Origin: Rhizobium sp. Leaf262
GTDB taxonomy: Bacteria > Pseudomonadota > Alphaproteobacteria > Rhizobiales > Rhizobiaceae
Assembly: GCF_001422245.1 (NCBI RefSeq)
Contig: NZ_LMMM01000004.1
Coordinates: forward strand, 194,720 to 258,719
Length of the DNA: 64,000 nt
Direction: 5' to 3'
Shown here: one piece after another, positions 45,087 to 55,086 of the stretch
Layout of the letters: each line of letters begins with the position of its first letter
Position numbering within the stretch: the first letter of the stretch is position 1
Program-made: the position numbers and the translations under genes
The notes under the pieces: generated by a model
What the model was told of the DNA's origin: nothing
What the model saw: only the letters and a program-made list of their open reading frames with translations
The model's database searches: none

Positions 45087-47576
45087 ATGCGGCAAGGGGC
45101 GCCGGATTTGAACACACAGGACGAAAAACAGCATTTCCGCGGCGCGGAGGCGAGCTTTGCCGCGCAGGCAGAACTCGACGAATTGCTGTTGCCGCTTCAT
45201 GTCTCGCGCGGCGTCATCGCTGTGGAACGTCTGGAGATGCGGACCGCCAGTACGTGGTATTCTCGCTCCAGACTTTGGGTGGTGGGCCGTATTCAAGAGG
45301 AGATCGCGTATCGGCAGGATTTCCTGTTCGTGCCCGTTTTCATTGCCGCGGGCGTGGCACTCTGGTTCGGCCTGCCGGTGACACCATCACGCTGGTTTCT
45401 TCTTGCACTTGTTCTCGGCGTCGCATCTCTGGCCGTAGGTTTCCGCCACCGACCGGGTTTGACGACCGCGATATTGAAGGCCGCGGCCTTGCTGGGTCTG
45501 GGTATGCTTCTGGCCGACTGGGAGGCACGGCGCGCTGGCACCATTATTCTCGATACGCCCGTGACCACCACTATTGTCGGAACGGTTGAGCGTCGGGAAC
45601 TCGATGCGCTGGGCAACTGGCGATATCTCGTCGCTTTGTCATCAACTTCGGAGCCGAAGATTGCGCGCGCGCCCCAGACGGTGTCCCTCGTGTCGCGCAG
45701 CAGTCACGATGCCATTCCCATAGGCGGTGCGATTACCGGCAAGGCACGGCTTTCTCCGCCGTCAGGGCCAGCTCTGCCCGGGCTGAACGACTTTGCTTTT
45801 GCCGCCTATTTTAACGGTATCGGTGCCACGGGGTATTTTTACGGGCCGCCCAAAGCAATGCCATCGAAGGTGGAGGAGGGGAATGCTGGCTTCTGGCTTG
45901 AGCAGGCCGATAGCTGGCTTTACACGTTGCGAAGCGGTATCGCGCAGCGCATCCGCCATATCATCGGCGGCGACGCGGGTGCTTTCGCCGCCTCCATTGT
46001 CACTGATGAGAGACGTGCTATCTCCGGTGAAACGATGGAGGCGCTTCGCGTTTCCGGTCTTGCCCATATCGTTGCCATATCCGGTTTGAATATGGCACTC
46101 GCTGCAGGAATTTTCTTCATTGGCATGCGCAGTGCCTTTAGCCTCTTTCCGGGTTTTTCGCAGCGCCGGCCTGTCAAAAAGATTTCAGCCTTCGCCGCTC
46201 TCCTGATGACGCTGTGCTACTATTTGATTTCGGGTTTTGCGGTGTCGGCAGAAAGAGCATGGTTGATGATGTCGATCATGCTGATTGCCGTTCTGGTCGA
46301 CAAACCCTCGATAAGCCTGCGGAATGTCGCTTTGTCCGCTCTTGTCATCATCGTGCTGTCTCCGCATGAAGTTATGGGCCCTAGTTTCCAGATGTCTTTC
46401 GCAGCGACACTGGCGCTGGTTTCCAGCTATTCGTTCTGGAGCAGATGGCGCGGCGAACGGGAAAGGTTCGTCATGGCCAGGCCGCCTCTTTGGCTATCCC
46501 TCGCGTCGAAGGCGGGGACGCTGGTGGCTGGCGTTATCGTGACGTCACTGATCGGTGGCATCTCGACTGCAATCTACTCCATCGAGCATTTTCATCGCAT
46601 CACGACCTACGGGCTGGCAGCCAATCTGGCAGCGATGCCGGTGATGTCGCTGGTCGTCATGCCCTTTGCTCTGATCGGAATGCTGCTGATGCCGTTCGGT
46701 CTGGACGCACCGTTTCTTAAAATCATGGGCTACGGCATGGCCGTTGTCATCGACATTGCCAAAACCGTATCGAGCTGGGGTGGAGATGAGACGATCGGAC
46801 GCCAGAATGGCTGGTTTCTGGCCATTTCGACAAGTGGGTTTCTGCTGATCGCGCTGCTGCGCACACGCTTGGCGCTGATTGGCTTGCCCTTCATAGCGGC
46901 AGGGTTCGCAATGCTTGTCATCGAGCAAGGCCGCAGCAGACCGGACCTGCTGATTTATGAAGACGGCTCGCTCGTGGCGCTTTTGACCAAAGATGCCGTG
47001 GCGACAACCAAACAGCGAGCATCGGGATTCGTTTATGAGCAATGGGCACGGGCTGTGCCTCTGCCAGACCTGCACATCCCGGCAAATATGTTGGCAACCA
47101 CAAGATCGTCCGACGAAAAGGAGGCGGATGGAAAACGCCCGAGGCTGAGCGATCAAGATAAAATACGCGCGGCTGAGGAGATGCAAGCGGCCTTCACCAA
47201 AGCTGATGTCTTCACCTGCCGAAAAGACAGCTGGTGCGCGGCCAGATCGCAAGAGGGTGCCACCATCGCTGTCATTTTCGATAGCACTCTCACGGCGATG
47301 GCCTGTGATGTGGCCAAGATCGTCGTGACGACGCGCCGAGCGCCGTTCAGCGAATGTCATTCCGGAGCGATACTTTTCAGTCAGGACGTCTTGCGCCGGA
47401 CCGGCTCCTTGGAATTATGGCTTGGGGATGATGCAAGGCCTGTCATTCATGCCAATGCTGCAATGGAGGGCTCCCACCGCGCCTGGACAATGCACCGTGC
47501 GTATGAATGGCGCAGTGACCGCTACGAGACAACCTTGCCCTTACCTATCGAGCGCATTCTATCGCCCAACCGGTGA
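45087..47576 (+). CDS. comEC: ComEC/Rec2-family membrane protein
   Basis: An 829-residue protein. An N-terminal OB-like domain (DUF4131) with GNWRYLVALSS and GAITGKARLSPPSGPALPGL precedes the competence domain, with GDAGAFAASIVTDERRAISG and LRVSGLAHIVAISGLNMALA and about ten transmembrane helices. The C-terminal region (about residue 620 on) lacks the metallo-beta-lactamase motif (HxHxDH) that some ComEC proteins carry. The start is uncertain: TTG codons at 45066 and 45072 are also in frame, and the nearest aggagg (45046-45051) is far upstream. A DNA-uptake role is inferred from family only. Confidence 0.85.
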   Translation: MRQGAPDLNTQDEKQHFRGAEASFAAQAELDELLLPLHVSRGVIAVERLEMRTASTWYSRSRLWVVGRIQEEIAYRQDFLFVPVFIAAGVALWFGLPVTPSRWFLLALVLGVASLAVGFRHRPGLTTAILKAAALLGLGMLLADWEARRAGTIILDTPVTTTIVGTVERRELDALGNWRYLVALSSTSEPKIARAPQTVSLVSRSSHDAIPIGGAITGKARLSPPSGPALPGLNDFAFAAYFNGIGATGYFYGPPKAMPSKVEEGNAGFWLEQADSWLYTLRSGIAQRIRHIIGGDAGAFAASIVTDERRAISGETMEALRVSGLAHIVAISGLNMALAAGIFFIGMRSAFSLFPGFSQRRPVKKISAFAALLMTLCYYLISGFAVSAERAWLMMSIMLIAVLVDKPSISLRNVALSALVIIVLSPHEVMGPSFQMSFAATLALVSSYSFWSRWRGERERFVMARPPLWLSLASKAGTLVAGVIVTSLIGGISTAIYSIEHFHRITTYGLAANLAAMPVMSLVVMPFALIGMLLMPFGLDAPFLKIMGYGMAVVIDIAKTVSSWGGDETIGRQNGWFLAISTSGFLLIALLRTRLALIGLPFIAAGFAMLVIEQGRSRPDLLIYEDGSLVALLTKDAVATTKQRASGFVYEQWARAVPLPDLHIPANMLATTRSSDEKEADGKRPRLSDQDKIRAAEEMQAAFTKADVFTCRKDSWCAARSQEGATIAVIFDSTLTAMACDVAKIVVTTRRAPFSECHSGAILFSQDVLRRTGSLELWLGDDARPVIHANAAMEGSHRAWTMHRAYEWRSDRYETTLPLPIERILSPNR

Positions 47577-47598
47577 AAGCCATGGAATTCTTGAGAGA

Positions 47599-48276
47599 TC
47601 ATATTGCGCGCAAGTCTTCAACCCATTCACCCGAGGCGCGGATCTCGACTTCATGGCCTTCGTCACGCCAGGTTTCCCGCAGCGCAGCGTCTTTCCATTC
47701 CTGCATCGCGGGCAGAGACAGAAGGTGGTTTTTATAGCTTTCGGACGCCGCAGAAAGCATTGTGCCGTAGGTTTGAAAACGGAAGGCGACAGGGCAGAAA
47801 AAGGCGTCGACTGCTGTGAACTTCTGGCCCGCCAGAAACGGTCCGTTGAATTTCGACAGGCCTTCCTGCCAAAGCGCATCGATCCGCTCTATGTCGCGTT
47901 TGAGAGCTGCTCCGAGATCGAAAGGCTGGATGCGCAGACCGACGCTCATTGGATGGCTGTTTCTCAGCGCCGAAAAACCAGAATGCATTTCTGCAGCGGC
48001 AGAGCGAGACCAGGCACGCGCGGTTCGATCTTGTGCCCAGATGCCATCATGCGTTTCAGCAAGATATTCTGCAATGGCAAGCGAATCCCAAATTGTCAGC
48101 CCATCATCAACGAGGCAGGGTACCCGGCCTGTCGGCGAAAATGCCGCAAAACCTGCTGTCGTCTCGCCCATGGGTACCAATTTTTCGGCAAAGGGAATGC
48201 CAAGCGTGCGCATCAGAACCCATGCGCGCAAAGACCAGGACGAATAGTTCTTGTTGGTAATGTAGAGCTGATACAT
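47599..48276 (-). CDS. Glutathione S-transferase family protein
   Basis: A 225-residue GST. The thioredoxin-like N-terminal domain reads LYITNKNYSSWSLRAWVLMR with a Ser-Ser-Trp-Ser glutathione contact, then SPTGRVPCLVDDGLTIWDSL (the cis-Pro and Ser region). The all-alpha C-terminal domain follows, with GPFLAGQKFTAVDAFFCPVA. The ATG at 48276 has gagga upstream. It is convergent with comEC and next to an unusual AT-rich gap. Confidence 0.9.
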   Translation of the reverse strand: MYQLYITNKNYSSWSLRAWVLMRTLGIPFAEKLVPMGETTAGFAAFSPTGRVPCLVDDGLTIWDSLAIAEYLAETHDGIWAQDRTARAWSRSAAAEMHSGFSALRNSHPMSVGLRIQPFDLGAALKRDIERIDALWQEGLSKFNGPFLAGQKFTAVDAFFCPVAFRFQTYGTMLSAASESYKNHLLSLPAMQEWKDAALRETWRDEGHEVEIRASGEWVEDLRAI

Positions 48277-48633
48277 GCGACCATCCTCACCAGTTGCTAT
48301 CCTGATTAGCGCGGAAAAATGCGTCGATAAAGCCGTCCAGAATGATACCAACCCTCAAATTATTTGATGGTTACGTCTGTCATCGCTTGCGAATGATCTC
48401 AGGGCCTTATTCGTCATAAAATTGGATGAAGGATTACGAGGTGTTTTTAACAGAGGAGCTAAAAAATCCTTGAACTCACGAAGCTTGATGTCGATAATTA
48501 TCCGGCTAATTAAAATCTCGAAAAGTTCAAGAAAACGGGGCATATTTGCCCCATCTTGTGCGCCGCTTGCTCATGTGAAGGTTTTTTAGAAGTCATCAAA
48601 GCCGCACAGCAGGCTGCGCGGACTTCAAAGCAG
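48277..48633. other. AT-rich gap between GST and lexA
   Basis: 357 bp without a supported gene. The part from about 48350 to 48540 is clearly richer in A and T than the neighbouring genes. A short minus-strand frame (48355-48543) has no recognisable family or ribosome-binding site. The hairpin ggggca/tgcccc (48537-48552) lies in its right half. It may be a scar of gene loss or rearrangement, since related genomes as I recall them carry moeA-moaC-trpCD next to lexA. Confidence 0.5.
48536..48553 (-). terminator. Possible terminator of lexA
   Basis: The arms ggggca and tgcccc pair around tatt; on the minus strand the stem is followed by gttttctt. It lies about 80 bp beyond the lexA stop. A second, longer hairpin (gccgcacag with ctgcgcgg, about 48601-48621) lies nearer the stop but has no T-run. 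Confidence 0.45.
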
Positions 48634-49356
48634 TCAATGGTATCTGCGGATCAACCCAACCAGTTTGCCCTGGATTTTTACTCTGTCAGGTCCAAAAATC
48701 CGGGTCTCGTAAGCAGGGTTCGCAGCTTCGAGGGCAATGGACGCGCCTTTGCGGCGGAAACGCTTCAACGTTGCTTCTTCGTCGTCCACCAGTGCGACGA
48801 TGATATCACCGGGGTTGGCGGTGCTCGTGTCGCGAATGATGACCGTGTCGCCGTCGAAAATGCCGGCTTCGATCATCGAATCGCCTCTGACCTCAAGCGC
48901 ATAGTGCTCGCCAGAGCCCAGCATGTCCATTGGTACGACAACATCATGTGTGTTGTTCTGGATTGCTGAAATCGGGACACCTGCAGCGATTCGTCCCATC
49001 ACGGGGACGCTGACGGAATCGGAGCCACGATCATTCGAAGCGGGCGGCGGTGGCGGCGTTTCAACCGCCTTTGGCTTGCCAAGACTGCCTTCGATCACGC
49101 TTGGCGAAAAGCCGCGCTGAGGCTTTGCCTGTGGTGTGTAGGATTCGGGCAGTTTGATAACCTCGAGCGCGCGCGCCCTGTTCGGTAGCCGGCGAATGAA
49201 ACCGCGTTCCTCCAATGCTGTGATCAGCCTGTGGATACCGGATTTGGAGGCTAGATCGAGCGCATCCTTCATTTCATCGAAGGACGGCGGCACGCCGGAC
49301 TCTTTCATTCGCTCATGAATGAAGAGAAGCAGTTCCTGCTGTTTGCGCGTGAGCAT
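48634..49356 (-). CDS. lexA: SOS repressor LexA
   Basis: A 240-residue repressor-protease. The N-terminal HTH reads [41 protein letters not shown] Pro-rich linker (TPPPPPAS) precedes the S24 domain. The cleavage site is [11 protein letters not shown] (Ala-Gly). The catalytic Ser is in [14 protein letters not shown] and the Lys in [13 protein letters not shown]. The ATG at 49356 has aagggtg upstream. A GTTC-N7-GTTC box at 49422-49436 predicts autorepression. Confidence 0.97.
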   Translation of the reverse strand: MLTRKQQELLLFIHERMKESGVPPSFDEMKDALDLASKSGIHRLITALEERGFIRRLPNRARALEVIKLPESYTPQAKPQRGFSPSVIEGSLGKPKAVETPPPPPASNDRGSDSVSVPVMGRIAAGVPISAIQNNTHDVVVPMDMLGSGEHYALEVRGDSMIEAGIFDGDTVIIRDTSTANPGDIIVALVDDEEATLKRFRRKGASIALEAANPAYETRIFGPDRVKIQGKLVGLIRRYH

Positions 49357-49421
49357 GGAATAAACACCCTTGAAGCTTCTAGGCTTTGATTCGTGAAACA
49401 AATACAGAACGAACACTATAT

Positions 49422-49436
49422 GTTCCACATGTGTTC
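49422..49436 (-). promoter_or_regulatory. Alphaproteobacterial LexA box (GTTC-N7-GTTC)
   Basis: Bases 49422-49425 and 49433-49436 are both gttc, separated by exactly seven bases, which is the LexA recognition pattern of alphaproteobacteria. The site is 66 bp upstream of the lexA start and 182 bp upstream of the divergent kdsA start, so lexA is the likely target. Further GTTC/GAAC half-sites cluster just to the left (49406-49425). Confidence 0.8.
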
Positions 49437-49617
49437 TGCAATCCCAAAGTGTTACCCCGGATCATTTAAGGTATCATTGATGCACTGTTCGCCTCGGTCG
49501 ATTGCTTCGTCTGGTGACTTCGCGTGGGCTTGCTGCTAAGTGCGATGCCATCAAAAGATCAAGGGCTGGTTTGGCGCAGGTGGCGCCAGGGCGCTCCGTT
49601 ATTTGTGAGGAATCAGG

Positions 49618-50466
49618 ATGAGCGTGACGAATAAGCTGAAGGTTGTTGCCGGGGAAGGTGTGCGCGCAGTTTCCTTCTCCAATACGGAACGTTTCTCGCT
49701 GATTGCCGGGCCGTGCCAGATGGAGAGCCGCGACCATGCCTTCATGATTGCCGAGACCATGGTGGAGCTGTGCGGCAGGCTGGGTATCGGTCTTGTCTAC
49801 AAGTCGTCCTTTGATAAGGCCAACCGCACGTCCCTGTCGGGCCAACGCGGTATCGGGATCGATAAGGCGCTGGAGGTTTTTGCTGAGCTCAAGGAGCAGT
49901 TCGGCTTTCCAGTGCTGACGGATATTCACACGGAAGAGCAGTGCGCAATCGTGTCACCGGTTGTCGACATCCTTCAAATCCCGGCGTTTCTCAGCAGGCA
50001 AACGGACCTTCTGGTGGCGGCGGCCAAGACCGGTCGGGTCGTCAATGTGAAGAAGGGTCAGTTCCTGGCGCCTTGGGACATGAAGAATGTTCTGGCCAAG
50101 CTGAACGATAGTGGCAACCCGAACGTGCTGCTGTGCGAGCGCGGCGCGTCCTTCGGTTATAACACGCTCGTGTCTGACATGCGCTCACTGCCCATCATGG
50201 CATCGCTCGGCGCGCCGGTTGTCTTCGACGCGACTCACTCCGTGCAGCAGCCAGGCGGGCAGGGTGGTTCGAGCGGTGGCCAGCGGGAATTCGTGGAAAC
50301 GCTGTCCCGTGCGGCGATTGCGGTGGGTGTTGCCGGTCTTTTCGTAGAGACGCACGAGGACCCCGATAACGCACCGTCCGATGGGCCGAACATGGTGCAC
50401 CTCAAGGATATGCCGAAGCTTCTGGAAAAACTGCTGGCGTTTGATGATATCGCGAAGGCTGCGTGA
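49618..50466 (+). CDS. kdsA: 3-deoxy-8-phosphooctulonate synthase
   Basis: A 282-residue KDO-8-phosphate synthase (PEP + arabinose 5-phosphate), making the inner-core sugar of lipopolysaccharide. Motifs: [69 protein letters not shown] and [18 protein letters not shown]. It works with the lpx genes found earlier. In relatives I recall pyrG upstream of kdsA, whereas here lexA is the neighbour. Confidence 0.97.
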   Translation: MSVTNKLKVVAGEGVRAVSFSNTERFSLIAGPCQMESRDHAFMIAETMVELCGRLGIGLVYKSSFDKANRTSLSGQRGIGIDKALEVFAELKEQFGFPVLTDIHTEEQCAIVSPVVDILQIPAFLSRQTDLLVAAAKTGRVVNVKKGQFLAPWDMKNVLAKLNDSGNPNVLLCERGASFGYNTLVSDMRSLPIMASLGAPVVFDATHSVQQPGGQGGSSGGQREFVETLSRAAIAVGVAGLFVETHEDPDNAPSDGPNMVHLKDMPKLLEKLLAFDDIAKAA

Positions 50467-50498
50467 CCGCTTTTGGCCTCAATCGATTTTTATGAAAA

Positions 50499-50535
50499 GA
50501 CGGCGTCCAGAGATGGGCGCCGTCATTGTAATTTC
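50499..50535 (+). terminator. Terminator downstream of kdsA
   Basis: The arms gacggcgtcc (50499-50508) and gggcgccgtc (50515-50524) pair over 10 bp with one mismatch and a 6-base loop, followed by attgtaattt. It lies 32 bp after the kdsA stop; the T-tract is interrupted. Confidence 0.6.
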
Positions 50536-50661
50536 TTGCGCGTCGTCTACAGCGACGGAGGAAGTTCACATCGAGTCGCTATTCCGTCGCCCTGTTTATC
50601 GCGCCGCTCATCCGAAAAGCGCTTCACAGTTTTCGGGATGCACTCTAAGACAGGCAACTGA

Positions 50662-51966
<1,305 letters not shown>

Positions 51967-51986
51967 GAATTGCTTGAAAGTCCAAG

Positions 51987-52016
51987 AAAAAGGCTCGCTT
52001 CGGCGGGCCTTTTTTG
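51987..52016 (+). terminator. Rho-independent terminator of eno
   Basis: The arms aaaaaggctcgc (51987-51998) and gcgggccttttt (52003-52014) close a ttcg tetraloop, with one mismatch, and run into T residues. It lies 21 bp after the eno stop. Confidence 0.9.
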
Positions 52017-52111
52017 TGTGCTGCGGTGGGTGAGGGAATTAAGGTCAACGGATGGTTAAACAAATGCGGTTATGGTGGTTCCAGTAACGCGTTTGAAGGC
52101 TGTTTCAGAGT

Positions 52112-52429
52112 ATGTGGACCAAGCATCACAAGAAAAGACGTTTTGGCCGTCTGGTCGTTCCGGCCATCACGGTCGCCTTTCTTTCCTATTTCGGTTATCA
52201 TTCCATCCACGGCGATTTCGGGCTTCAGGCCACGGAGCGTCTGGAGCGCCAGCGTATTGCCAGAACAGCTGAGCTTGCGAAGCTGACGAAGACCCGCGTT
52301 GCGCTGGAGCGTCAGGTCGAATTGATGAGCGATGGATCGCTCGAGCGTGACATGATCGATGAGATATCGCGCTACCAGCTGAATATGTCCCGTCCGGACG
52401 AAATCGTCATCATGAACGCATATTTCTGA
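52112..52429 (+). CDS. ftsB: Septum formation initiator FtsB/DivIC family protein
   Basis: A 105-residue bitopic divisome protein. A short basic N terminus (HKKRRFGR), a single transmembrane helix (LVVPAITVAFLSYFGYHSI) and a periplasmic coiled coil (about residues 40-75, TERLERQRIARTAELAKLTK) lead to the conserved end MIDEISRYQLNMSRPDEIVI. Length and order match FtsB. Location between eno and pdhA is the usual one. Confidence 0.92.
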   Translation: MWTKHHKKRRFGRLVVPAITVAFLSYFGYHSIHGDFGLQATERLERQRIARTAELAKLTKTRVALERQVELMSDGSLERDMIDEISRYQLNMSRPDEIVIMNAYF

Positions 52430-52460
52430 TTAACTGAATTCCGGTTAATCGACTTTTTTA
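52428..52460 (+). terminator. Terminator overlapping the ftsB stop codon
   Basis: The arms gattaac (52428-52434) and gttaatc (52444-52450) pair around a 9-base loop that also contains aatt symmetry, followed by gactttttt. The left arm begins inside the TGA stop codon of ftsB. Confidence 0.6.
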
Positions 52461-52581
52461 ATTTATTCACAGCCACTTAGGCTGAATATGAGCCATGCGT
52501 TTATGGCATTGCTGCTTTCCCTTTTCTTGCATATGGTGCGCCCCAATCCAACCATTCTAATGGCAACTCAGGGAGGGATGA

Positions 52582-53628
52582 ATGGCGCCGCGAAAAACCG
52601 CGACCGTATCCGGCCGCAAGACCACGGCAAAGACAGCCACCAAGGAATTCACCGGCAAGAACACGCCGGACTTTGGTAAAGACCAGGAGCTGCACGCCTA
52701 TCGTGAAATGCTGCTCATCCGTCGTTTCGAAGAAAAGGCCGGCCAGCTTTACGGCATGGGCTTCATCGGCGGTTTCTGTCACCTCTACATTGGGCAGGAA
52801 GCTGTCGTCGTCGGCATGAACATGTCGCAGAAGGAAGGCGATCAGGTCATCACCGCTTACCGTGACCACGGCCACATGCTGGCTGCTGGCATGAGCGCGC
52901 GTGGTGTCATGGCCGAGTTGACCGGACGTAGCGGCGGCTTGTCTAAGGGCAAGGGCGGCTCCATGCACATGTTCTCCAAGGAAAAGCATTTCTACGGCGG
53001 ACACGGTATCGTTGGCGCACAGGTTTCTCTGGGAACCGGTCTTGCCTTCGCCAACAAGTATCGTGGCAATGACAGCGTTTCCGTCGCCTATTTCGGTGAT
53101 GGCGCGGCCAACCAGGGTCAGGTCTACGAGAGCTTCAACATGGCGGCTCTCTGGAAACTGCCGATCATCTATATCGTTGAAAACAACCATTATGCGATGG
53201 GCACGTCTACCGCCCGCGCAACGGCACAGTCCAACTACTCGCTGCGCGGTTCCGGTTTCGGCATCCCCGGCGTTCAGGTGGATGGCATGGATGTGCGCTC
53301 CGTCAAGGCGGCTGCCGACGAAGCGCTGGAGCATTGCCGTTCCGGCAAGGGCCCGATCATTCTGGAAATGCTGACCTACCGTTACCGCGGTCACTCCATG
53401 TCTGACCCGGCGAAGTACCGTTCCAAGGACGAAGTGCAGAAGATGCGCGCGGAACATGACCCAATCGAGCAGGTCAAGGCACGCTTGATCGAAAATGGTT
53501 GGTCGACTGAGGAAGAACTCAAGGCAATCGACAAGGATGTCCGTGACATCGTGGCCGATAGCGCCGAGTTCGCCCAGAACGATCCGGAGCCGGATGTATC
53601 CGAGCTCTACACCGACATTCTGCTCTGA
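52582..53628 (+). CDS. pdhA: Pyruvate dehydrogenase E1 component, alpha subunit
   Basis: A 348-residue ThDP-dependent E1-alpha, which decarboxylates pyruvate as an alpha2-beta2 tetramer with PdhB. After a basic, disordered first 25 residues come LLIRRFEEKAGQLYGMGFIG, GFCHLYIGQEAVVVGM and GHGIVGAQVSLGTGLAFANK. The ThDP motif follows from GDG to NN (YFGDGAANQGQVYESFNMA and IIYIVENNHYAMGT), then YRYRGHSMSDPAKYRSKDE. A strong gggaggg site precedes the ATG. Nineteen bp separate it from pdhB. Confidence 0.97.
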   Translation: MAPRKTATVSGRKTTAKTATKEFTGKNTPDFGKDQELHAYREMLLIRRFEEKAGQLYGMGFIGGFCHLYIGQEAVVVGMNMSQKEGDQVITAYRDHGHMLAAGMSARGVMAELTGRSGGLSKGKGGSMHMFSKEKHFYGGHGIVGAQVSLGTGLAFANKYRGNDSVSVAYFGDGAANQGQVYESFNMAALWKLPIIYIVENNHYAMGTSTARATAQSNYSLRGSGFGIPGVQVDGMDVRSVKAAADEALEHCRSGKGPIILEMLTYRYRGHSMSDPAKYRSKDEVQKMRAEHDPIEQVKARLIENGWSTEEELKAIDKDVRDIVADSAEFAQNDPEPDVSELYTDILL

Positions 53629-53646
53629 TTTGGGAAGGGAGATACC

Positions 53647-55071
53647 ATGCCTATAGAAATTCTCATGCCCGCCCTTTCCCCAACCATGGAGGAAGGCACG
53701 CTTTCCAAATGGCTGAAGAAAGAGGGTGACAAGGTTACCTCCGGCGACGTGATCGCGGAAATCGAAACGGACAAGGCAACGATGGAAGTCGAAGCCGTGG
53801 ATGAAGGCACCATCGGCAAGCTGCTGATCGAGGCCGGCACCGAAAACGTCAAGGTCAACACGGCCATCGCCGTGCTGCTTCAGGAAGGCGAAAGCGCCGA
53901 CGACATCTCGTCCGCTTCCGCCAAAAAGGAAGAGCCGAAGGCGGATGCTGCCAATTCCGGTTCCGAAGCTGCTGGCGGCAAGACCCGCGAAGCCAGCGAA
54001 GAGCCTTCTGCTGCCAAGGAAGCCGCAAAGGTTCCGGCAGCACCGAAGATCGAAGTTGCTGCCGACCCTGATATTCCAGAAGGCACGGAATTCGTAACGC
54101 AGACCGTGCGCGAAGCACTTCGCGATGCGATGGCAGAGGAAATGCGCTCCGACGAAAACGTCTTCGTCATGGGCGAAGAAGTGGCCGAATATCAGGGCGC
54201 CTACAAGATCACTCAAGGGTTGCTGCAGGAATTCGGTGCCAAGCGCGTGATCGATACGCCGATCACCGAACACGGCTTTGCCGGTATCGGCGTTGGTGCA
54301 GCGATGACGGGTCTTCGCCCGATTGTTGAATTCATGACATTCAACTTCGCCATGCAGGCCATTGACCAGATCGTCAACTCTGCTGCCAAGACGCTTTACA
54401 TGTCTGGTGGTCAGATGGGTGCGCCGATGGTGTTCCGTGGTCCGTCGGGCGCTGCTGCCCGCGTGGCTGCGCAGCACTCGCAGTGCTATGCCGCATGGTA
54501 CAGCCATATTCCGGGCCTCAAGGTGATCATGCCGTACACGGCTGCTGACGCCAAGGGTCTGCTCAAGGCTGCTATCCGCGATCCGAACCCGATTGTCTTC
54601 CTTGAGAACGAAATTCTCTACGGCCAGAGCTTCGAAGTGCCGAAGCTGGATGATTTCGTGCTGCCAATCGGCAAGGCACGCATTCACCGCAAGGGTAAGG
54701 ATGCGACCATCGTGTCCTTCGGTATCGGCATGACCTATGCGGTCAAGGCTGTTGCGGAACTCGAAAAGCTCGGCATCGACGTCGAACTGATCGACCTGCG
54801 CACCATCCGTCCGATGGACCTTCCGACGGTCATCGAATCCGTCAAGAAGACGGGTCGTCTGGTCACGGTGGAAGAAGGCTTCCCGCAGTCATCGGTCGGT
54901 GACTTCATTTCCAACAGCGTTCAGCGCGCCGCATTCGATTATCTCGATGCGCCGATCCTGACGATTGCTGGCAAGGACGTACCGATGCCTTATGCTGCGA
55001 ACCTCGAAAAGCTGGCTCTGCCGAACGTCGATGAAGTCGTTCAGGCCGTCAAAACCGTCTGCTACAAATAA
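53647..55071 (+). CDS. pdhB: Pyruvate dehydrogenase E1 component, beta subunit with N-terminal lipoyl domain
   Basis: A 474-residue E1-beta carrying an extra lipoyl domain (residues 1-80, [11 protein letters not shown] and [17 protein letters not shown] with the lipoyl Lys43). An Ala/Glu/Lys linker (about 85-140) connects it to the transketolase-like core ([58 protein letters not shown]). A lipoylated E1-beta is known from alphaproteobacteria such as Sinorhizobium and Zymomonas. The lipoyl domain closely resembles that of pdhC and probably arose by domain duplication. Confidence 0.97.
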   Translation: MPIEILMPALSPTMEEGTLSKWLKKEGDKVTSGDVIAEIETDKATMEVEAVDEGTIGKLLIEAGTENVKVNTAIAVLLQEGESADDISSASAKKEEPKADAANSGSEAAGGKTREASEEPSAAKEAAKVPAAPKIEVAADPDIPEGTEFVTQTVREALRDAMAEEMRSDENVFVMGEEVAEYQGAYKITQGLLQEFGAKRVIDTPITEHGFAGIGVGAAMTGLRPIVEFMTFNFAMQAIDQIVNSAAKTLYMSGGQMGAPMVFRGPSGAAARVAAQHSQCYAAWYSHIPGLKVIMPYTAADAKGLLKAAIRDPNPIVFLENEILYGQSFEVPKLDDFVLPIGKARIHRKGKDATIVSFGIGMTYAVKAVAELEKLGIDVELIDLRTIRPMDLPTVIESVKKTGRLVTVEEGFPQSSVGDFISNSVQRAAFDYLDAPILTIAGKDVPMPYAANLEKLALPNVDEVVQAVKTVCYK

Positions 55072-55086
55072 GGGGAGGGCGTTTCG

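Noticed and set aside
52501-54687. 728-codon minus-strand frame opposite pdhA-pdhB
   Set aside because: Shadow of two well-supported enzymes; no signal of its own.
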